Source: an uncultured Clostridium sp.
GTDB taxonomy: Bacteria > Bacillota > Clostridia > TANB77 > CAG-508
Assembly (NCBI GenBank): GCA_900554365.1
Contig: USGY01000028.1
Span: 1 to 9,605, forward strand
Direction: 5' to 3'
Length of the DNA stretch: 9,605 bases
Within the stretch, counting starts at the first letter, position 1; each line of letters opens with the position of its first letter. The notes beneath the pieces were generated by a model. It was not told where the DNA came from. It saw only the letters and a program-made list of their open reading frames with translations, and ran no database searches. This document shows positions 5,896 through 9,605 of this stretch, one piece after another. The translations under genes and the position numbers were made by a program.

Positions 5896-7134
5896 ATGAG
5901 CAACGTTTTAGGGATTATCTCAGAATATAATCCATTCCACAATGGTCATCTTCACCATTTAATTGAATCCAAAAAATTAACAAATTCAGACTACTCAATT
6001 GTTGTAATGTCTGGTAACTTTACACAGAGGGGCGAAGTTTCTATTATTGATAAATGGTCACGAGCTCAAATGGCTATTGAAAGTGGAGTAGACTTAGTTA
6101 TTGAGCTTCCAACTATTTATGCAATCTCAAGCGCTGAAAACTTTGCTTCTGGCGCTATTAAAATTCTAGATTCTCTTGAAATAGTTAATTTTGTATCTTT
6201 TGGAAGTGAGTGTAATAATATTTCTACTTTGCAGGAAGTTACAGATGTTTTAACTAATGAACCTCCTGAATATAAAACCTTGTTAACACATGAGCTTTCA
6301 AGTGGTGTTTCTTTTCCAAAAGCAAGAGAAAGAGCTTTAATGATGTATTTAAATAATGTTTGTAAATTTGCAAATGTACTTTCTTCTCCTAATAATATTT
6401 TAGGAATAGAATATTTAAAAGCTTTAAAACGTCAAAACAGTCCAATAATACCTGTTACAATAAAACGTGAAGGAGCTGCATATAATGATGACGAAATACC
6501 TGTTTCATCTAGATTTGCAAGTGCTACATCTATTCGAAAACTTTGTTGTTCTCATGATATAGATATATTGCAAAAATTTTTACCGGAATCATCATTTTAT
6601 ATTTTAGAGGATTGCATTAAAAATGGTCATATTGTAAAGGATTTATCTGAATTTGATAAACTTATTATATACACTTTGAGAAAAATGTCAGTAGAAGAAA
6701 TTGCTAATTTACCTGATGTTTCTGAAGGTCTTGAATTTGCAATTAAGTCTGCTGCAAATCAATGTAATAGTATTGTAGAATTATTATCAATTATAAATAC
6801 CAAAAGATATACAAGAACAAGACTTCAAAGAATTCTTTTATATGCAATTTTAGGTATTACCAAAAAAGATATGCAACTTTCTAAGTCTACAAAACCCTAT
6901 ATTAGAATTTTGGGTTTCAATGATAATGGACGCGAACTTATTAGTGAAATTTCTAGACATAATAGAAAATTAACTATGATTTCTTCTGTTAAAAAATTTA
7001 TGGATAGTAATTCTAACAAAAATATGAAGACCTTACTTGAAAAAGATATTTGGGCAACTAATGTTTATACCCTTTGTTATGACTATGATTCAATTGGAAA
7101 TTTGGATTATACTCATAAATTAATAACCCCATAA
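5896..7134 (+). CDS. tmcAL: tRNA(Met) cytidine acetate ligase TmcAL (YlbM family)
   Basis: 412-residue cytoplasmic nucleotidyltransferase-like enzyme. The family uses ATP and acetate to form N4-acetylcytidine at the wobble position of elongator tRNA-Met, which keeps AUG decoding accurate. The N-terminal Rossmann-type domain carries GIISEYNPFHNGH with the HXGH nucleotide site at 15-18, then VMSGNFTQRG (37-46), KWSRAQMA (53-60), SSPNNILGIEYLKAL (163-177) and the FASATSIR signature (207-214). The helical C-terminal part runs from about 220. The length is usual for the family (about 400). AGGAGG lies five bases before ATG. It is monocistronic, divergent from rnhA, and ends in a bidirectional terminator shared with the protease gene. 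Confidence 0.94.
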   Translation: MSNVLGIISEYNPFHNGHLHHLIESKKLTNSDYSIVVMSGNFTQRGEVSIIDKWSRAQMAIESGVDLVIELPTIYAISSAENFASGAIKILDSLEIVNFVSFGSECNNISTLQEVTDVLTNEPPEYKTLLTHELSSGVSFPKARERALMMYLNNVCKFANVLSSPNNILGIEYLKALKRQNSPIIPVTIKREGAAYNDDEIPVSSRFASATSIRKLCCSHDIDILQKFLPESSFYILEDCIKNGHIVKDLSEFDKLIIYTLRKMSVEEIANLPDVSEGLEFAIKSAANQCNSIVELLSIINTKRYTRTRLQRILLYAILGITKKDMQLSKSTKPYIRILGFNDNGRELISEISRHNRKLTMISSVKKFMDSNSNKNMKTLLEKDIWATNVYTLCYDYDSIGNLDYTHKLITP

Positions 7135-7168
7135 AAAAATACCAGCTTATCTTTGGCTGGTATTTTTT
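7134..7168. terminator. Bidirectional terminator shared by tmcAL and the protease gene
   Basis: A 13-bp perfect stem (7134-7146 with 7156-7168) with a GC-containing core ACCAGC/GCTGGT, a 9-base loop and runs of T on both strands. The left arm begins at the last base of the tmcAL stop codon and the right arm ends inside the protease stop codon, so the two convergent genes are separated by the hairpin alone. Confidence 0.9.
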
Positions 7169-9380
7169 ATTTTATATCTTCACTTATTTTTTTATATCTT
7201 ATTAATACAATTATACTTAATACTGATATTGCACTTACGAAAATTATTATTTTTTTGATTCCTGCCTTTGGTAATTCATTTGGAGCAACTGTATTGTCAA
7301 TTACCTCATCATTATCGTCTATTTGTGCTTCTTCTACTTTTATATTATCTAAATAAATTTCTGCTTGTGTTTTAGAATCTAATTGCATTGCTTTAGAAGT
7401 AACTTCTGACTCTTTCCCATCTTGACTTGCAATTTCTTTTATATACAAATATAAATTTTGTGCAATAGAAATCTCATCTAGATTTTTAATGTTTTGCGTA
7501 TTTATTTCAAATTGTAATTTATCATCTTCAATTTGTTTTCCTTCTATTTTTACCCAATTTTCTATATTCTTTTCATTATTATTGGCAGAAATATAATAAT
7601 AATATTCTAAATTATTTGCTTGAGATTTTTGAGTAATTCCGTCAACTGTTAAGTTCAATATTAAATACTCATGGTTATTCTTATCTGTAAAAGTATAATA
7701 TTTAACATTGTTTATATTGCATTTCATATTGTCAAAATTTGAATTTTTTATACTTTCTCCATTTTCTTGGTTATCAGGTTTTTTATCTGGAATCTCTTCT
7801 GATTTTTTTGTTATTGTAAACGCTTTTATTGTTCCATCTCCATTTGGTAGATTTGAACTAACTTGCGATAATTTTCCTAAGTCGTACCATTTACAATTAT
7901 CCATATCATTGCCTGATGCTAAAAAACATTTTCCACTTTCAACTTTTACAGAATCAAATGTAGGAACTCCATCAACCTTAGATTCTAATTCAAAATTTAT
8001 TTTATTTCTTGTTCCTTGAACTTCTATTATTACTGCAAAACTATTCTCATTTATTTTTAAAGGCTCTGCAAATTCTAATGTATGATATCCCGCTTCTACA
8101 GTCTTTGTTTCTCCTGTTTTTAGTTCTATCAATTGCATATCTTTTTTATCTTTTTCTGTTCCATTTGGATTTACATATACTTTGCATATATACGTTTCTG
8201 GCGCATATAAAGCTACTTGAGTTAAATATTCATCAGCAGTAGTTTTTTTATTAAAAACATTGCATAACATTATTTTTGAATTATTAAATTCCACATATGT
8301 TGCTGGAAAATATTCATCATATTGATATATATTTTCATATTCTTTTTTGTCTGTTGCTTTTACAATTCCACAAATAATCTTAGATATATTGCAATCTTCA
8401 TATGAAACATACATATATTCCCTTATATTTCCCCATGAATTTTTAACAATCCAGGCTCCATTCTTTGATGGTCTTGCACTTTCTAAAAAGTTTTCAACAC
8501 TATAATTGTCATCCCAACCAACAATTGAAACAGCATGATCTGCAATATGTGATATTGAACTATTACAGTACTTCGCCTCTGTATCATCATTGTAACAACT
8601 TTCTTCGCTTACAACTGAATTTCCATGTATTGAGGCAAATACAGAGCCATTTTCTTGAATATGTTTCTTTATTTTGTTCATTATTTTTGCCTTTTCAGTG
8701 TCATCTTGAGTATTATAATCAGGAAAGTCTATTGTATCATATATTTGGCTTGAGATTGTTTGATTTTTTATTTGATCTATTTCTATTAGCTCCTCATTAT
8801 TCTCAAATGGCATTTCTGATTCTGGAATAGCACCACTTCCATTTGTTAGATATGATTCTGCTATATACCATTGCCCACCTTCTCCAACAGTTCTATTATA
8901 GCCACCTTCATTTGTTTCATTATTTTTAAATATTTTACTTGTAGCATATTCCATATGTCTTTCTGAAAAATCATATGTTTTTGATTTTGTACCTTGCCTA
9001 TAATCAGATAAAGCTAAATTTGTTTCTAATGATGTTAATGCCGCAAACGTCCAACACGAATTCGTTTGCTGTTGATCTTTTGTTAATAAATTTTCTGGTA
9101 TTATATTTTTTAAATTATATTTCGAATTACTTTTAGCTCCTAATAATCTTACTTTATAAAAGACATTTTTTGCATTAAAGTCTGTAATAATCACATCATA
9201 CATTCTTGGCTGTATTGTTTTATTTTTTTCTTCATCAGATAATTTTAGCCATCTTTTAAAATCTTCTGAATATTCTACTTTCCTAATTCCATCATTATTA
9301 CTTTTTGCAAAAACTTTTGGTGCTATTAGAAAAGAAATTAATATCATTAGTATAATACTTATTTTCTTTAGTTTTTTCAT
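7167..9380 (-). CDS. Secreted C1 (papain-family) cysteine protease with lectin-like domain and LPKAG sorting signal
   Basis: 737-residue surface protease. Residues 1-25 are a signal peptide (cleavage after VFA). After a short pro-region, the C1 domain (about 95-345) shows the complete papain catalytic set: oxyanion Gln103, nucleophile Cys109 (QQQTNSCWTFAA), His282 (DHAVSIVGWDD) and Asn314 (IVKNSWG). Residues about 347-523 resemble the lectin-like domain that often follows clostridial C1 proteases (YENIYQYDEYFPA through GTIKAFT). After a Lys/Glu/Pro-rich linker, residues 545-690 look like an extra beta-rich domain I cannot name. The C-terminus is LPKAG (703-707), a hydrophobic helix and a charged tail, the layout of a sortase substrate, with Ala at the fourth motif position. 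No sortase is in the window. AGGGGA lies just upstream of the start. Substrate unknown. Confidence 0.9.
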   Translation of the reverse strand: MKKLKKISIILMILISFLIAPKVFAKSNNDGIRKVEYSEDFKRWLKLSDEEKNKTIQPRMYDVIITDFNAKNVFYKVRLLGAKSNSKYNLKNIIPENLLTKDQQQTNSCWTFAALTSLETNLALSDYRQGTKSKTYDFSERHMEYATSKIFKNNETNEGGYNRTVGEGGQWYIAESYLTNGSGAIPESEMPFENNEELIEIDQIKNQTISSQIYDTIDFPDYNTQDDTEKAKIMNKIKKHIQENGSVFASIHGNSVVSEESCYNDDTEAKYCNSSISHIADHAVSIVGWDDNYSVENFLESARPSKNGAWIVKNSWGNIREYMYVSYEDCNISKIICGIVKATDKKEYENIYQYDEYFPATYVEFNNSKIMLCNVFNKKTTADEYLTQVALYAPETYICKVYVNPNGTEKDKKDMQLIELKTGETKTVEAGYHTLEFAEPLKINENSFAVIIEVQGTRNKINFELESKVDGVPTFDSVKVESGKCFLASGNDMDNCKWYDLGKLSQVSSNLPNGDGTIKAFTITKKSEEIPDKKPDNQENGESIKNSNFDNMKCNINNVKYYTFTDKNNHEYLILNLTVDGITQKSQANNLEYYYYISANNNEKNIENWVKIEGKQIEDDKLQFEINTQNIKNLDEISIAQNLYLYIKEIASQDGKESEVTSKAMQLDSKTQAEIYLDNIKVEEAQIDDNDEVIDNTVAPNELPKAGIKKIIIFVSAISVLSIIVLIRYKKISEDIK

Positions 9381-9416
9381 ATCTTCCCCTTTTTAATCTT
9401 ATTATTGTTTAAATTT

Positions 9417-9445
9417 ATTATATATTTATTATTTGTTTTTGTAAA
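9417..9445 (-). promoter_or_regulatory. Sigma-A promoter of the C1 protease gene
   Basis: On the minus strand, TTTACA (9445-9440), a 17-base spacer and a perfect TATAAT (9422-9417). Transcription would begin near 9410, about 30 bases before the start codon. Confidence 0.7.
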
Positions 9446-9479
9446 TAGCAGTTATTACAAAAAGCGAATTTCTTGTAAT
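9436..9479. promoter_or_regulatory. Cluster of TTGTAA half-sites overlapping the protease -35 region
   Basis: A 9-bp perfect inverted repeat TTTTTGTAA (9436-9444) / TTACAAAAA (9455-9463) with a 10-base spacer covers the -35 element. A third half-site (TTGTAAT, 9473-9479) forms a further inverted repeat with ATTACAA (9454-9460). Half-site centres are 16 and 18 bases apart. This could be an operator for a dimeric regulator of the protease gene, but no known regulon is recognised. Confidence 0.4.
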
Positions 9480-9497
9480 TCATTTTGGAAAATGTCC

Positions 9498-9545
9498 TAT
9501 ACTTTTTCCATAATTTTACTGTATTCAAAAAAAAGGTTCTATAAT
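9498..9545 (+). promoter_or_regulatory. Candidate rightward promoter elements near the right edge
   Basis: Two -10-like hexamers lie on the plus strand: TATACT (9498-9503, with TTGTAA 19 bases upstream) and TATAAT (9540-9545, with TTTACT 19 bases upstream). Both spacers are longer than ideal. Either could start the transcript that contains the hairpin just downstream, and possibly a gene beyond the window. Confidence 0.3.
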
Positions 9546-9593
9546 AAATGTTGGGGTGGTTGAATAACTACTTCAATATTTTTTATTATTTTT
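9546..9593 (+). terminator. Plus-strand intrinsic terminator or attenuator hairpin of an unidentified transcript
   Basis: A 16-pair stem (9546-9561 with 9566-9581) closes on a GAAT loop and runs into TTTTTTATTATTTTT. Four of the 16 pairs are G-U when read as plus-strand RNA and would be A-C mismatches on the minus strand, so the structure belongs to a rightward RNA. No plus-strand gene upstream explains it. The remaining bases to the edge hold nothing else I can identify. It could end a small RNA or act as a leader attenuator for a gene past 9605. Confidence 0.5.
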
Positions 9594-9605
9594 AATAAAA
9601 TTAAT

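Noticed and set aside
7260..7275. LPKAG motif as evidence for a sortase locus in this window
   Set aside because: The motif supports the protease as a sortase substrate, but no sortase or pilin gene is present here.
8009..8830. Plus-strand open frames antisense to the C1 protease
   Set aside because: The minus-strand frame carries the full catalytic triad and domain order. The plus-strand frames lack start signals and recognisable motifs.
9548..9595. 15-codon frame starting at ATG 9548
   Set aside because: It coincides exactly with the hairpin and U-tract, has no well-placed ribosome binding site, and is explained better as an RNA structure.

Overview
The window is a very AT-rich piece of chromosome from a low-GC, endospore-forming Firmicute, most likely a member of the Clostridia. 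The evidence is a YtxC-type sporulation protein, a SleB-type spore cortex-lytic enzyme, strong AGGAGG-type ribosome binding sites, a TmcAL (YlbM) tRNA-modification enzyme and a surface protein with a Gram-positive sorting signal. I see no insertion sequence, phage gene, CRISPR array, tRNA or rRNA. It reads as ordinary core chromosome plus some surface and accessory functions, and I found no obvious new multi-gene system.

Layout from left to right: (1) a GH57 alpha-glucan branching-type enzyme (+) ending in a 22-bp hairpin terminator; (2) ytxC (+), preceded by a good sigma-G-like promoter and a 15-bp palindrome; (3) a dicarboxylate/amino acid:cation symporter (-), convergent with ytxC and sharing a hairpin terminator with it; (4) a small Ser/Thr/Asn-rich protein with a signal sequence and a membrane anchor (+), divergent from the symporter, with an excellent sigma-A promoter in each direction; (5) sleB (-) and rnhA (-) in tandem; (6) tmcAL (+), divergent from rnhA, the two sharing overlapping -10 elements; (7) a 737-residue secreted papain-family protease with a lectin-like domain and a C-terminal LPKAG sortase signal (-), convergent with tmcAL, the two stop codons lying in the arms of one shared terminator; (8) a 225-bp intergenic region to the right edge. 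That region holds the protease promoter, a set of TTGTAA half-sites and a plus-strand RNA hairpin with a U-tract that no gene in the window explains.

The genes are mostly single transcription units separated by terminators or divergent promoters; only rnhA-sleB could be read together. Functionally the window covers storage glucan metabolism (GH57), sporulation and germination (ytxC, sleB), nucleic acid maintenance and translation (rnhA, tmcAL), solute uptake (symporter) and the cell surface (small anchored protein, sorted protease). The points most worth a second look are the orphan plus-strand hairpin at the right edge, the atypical ion- and substrate-site residues of the symporter, the sortable C1 protease, and the small surface protein with a strong promoter.
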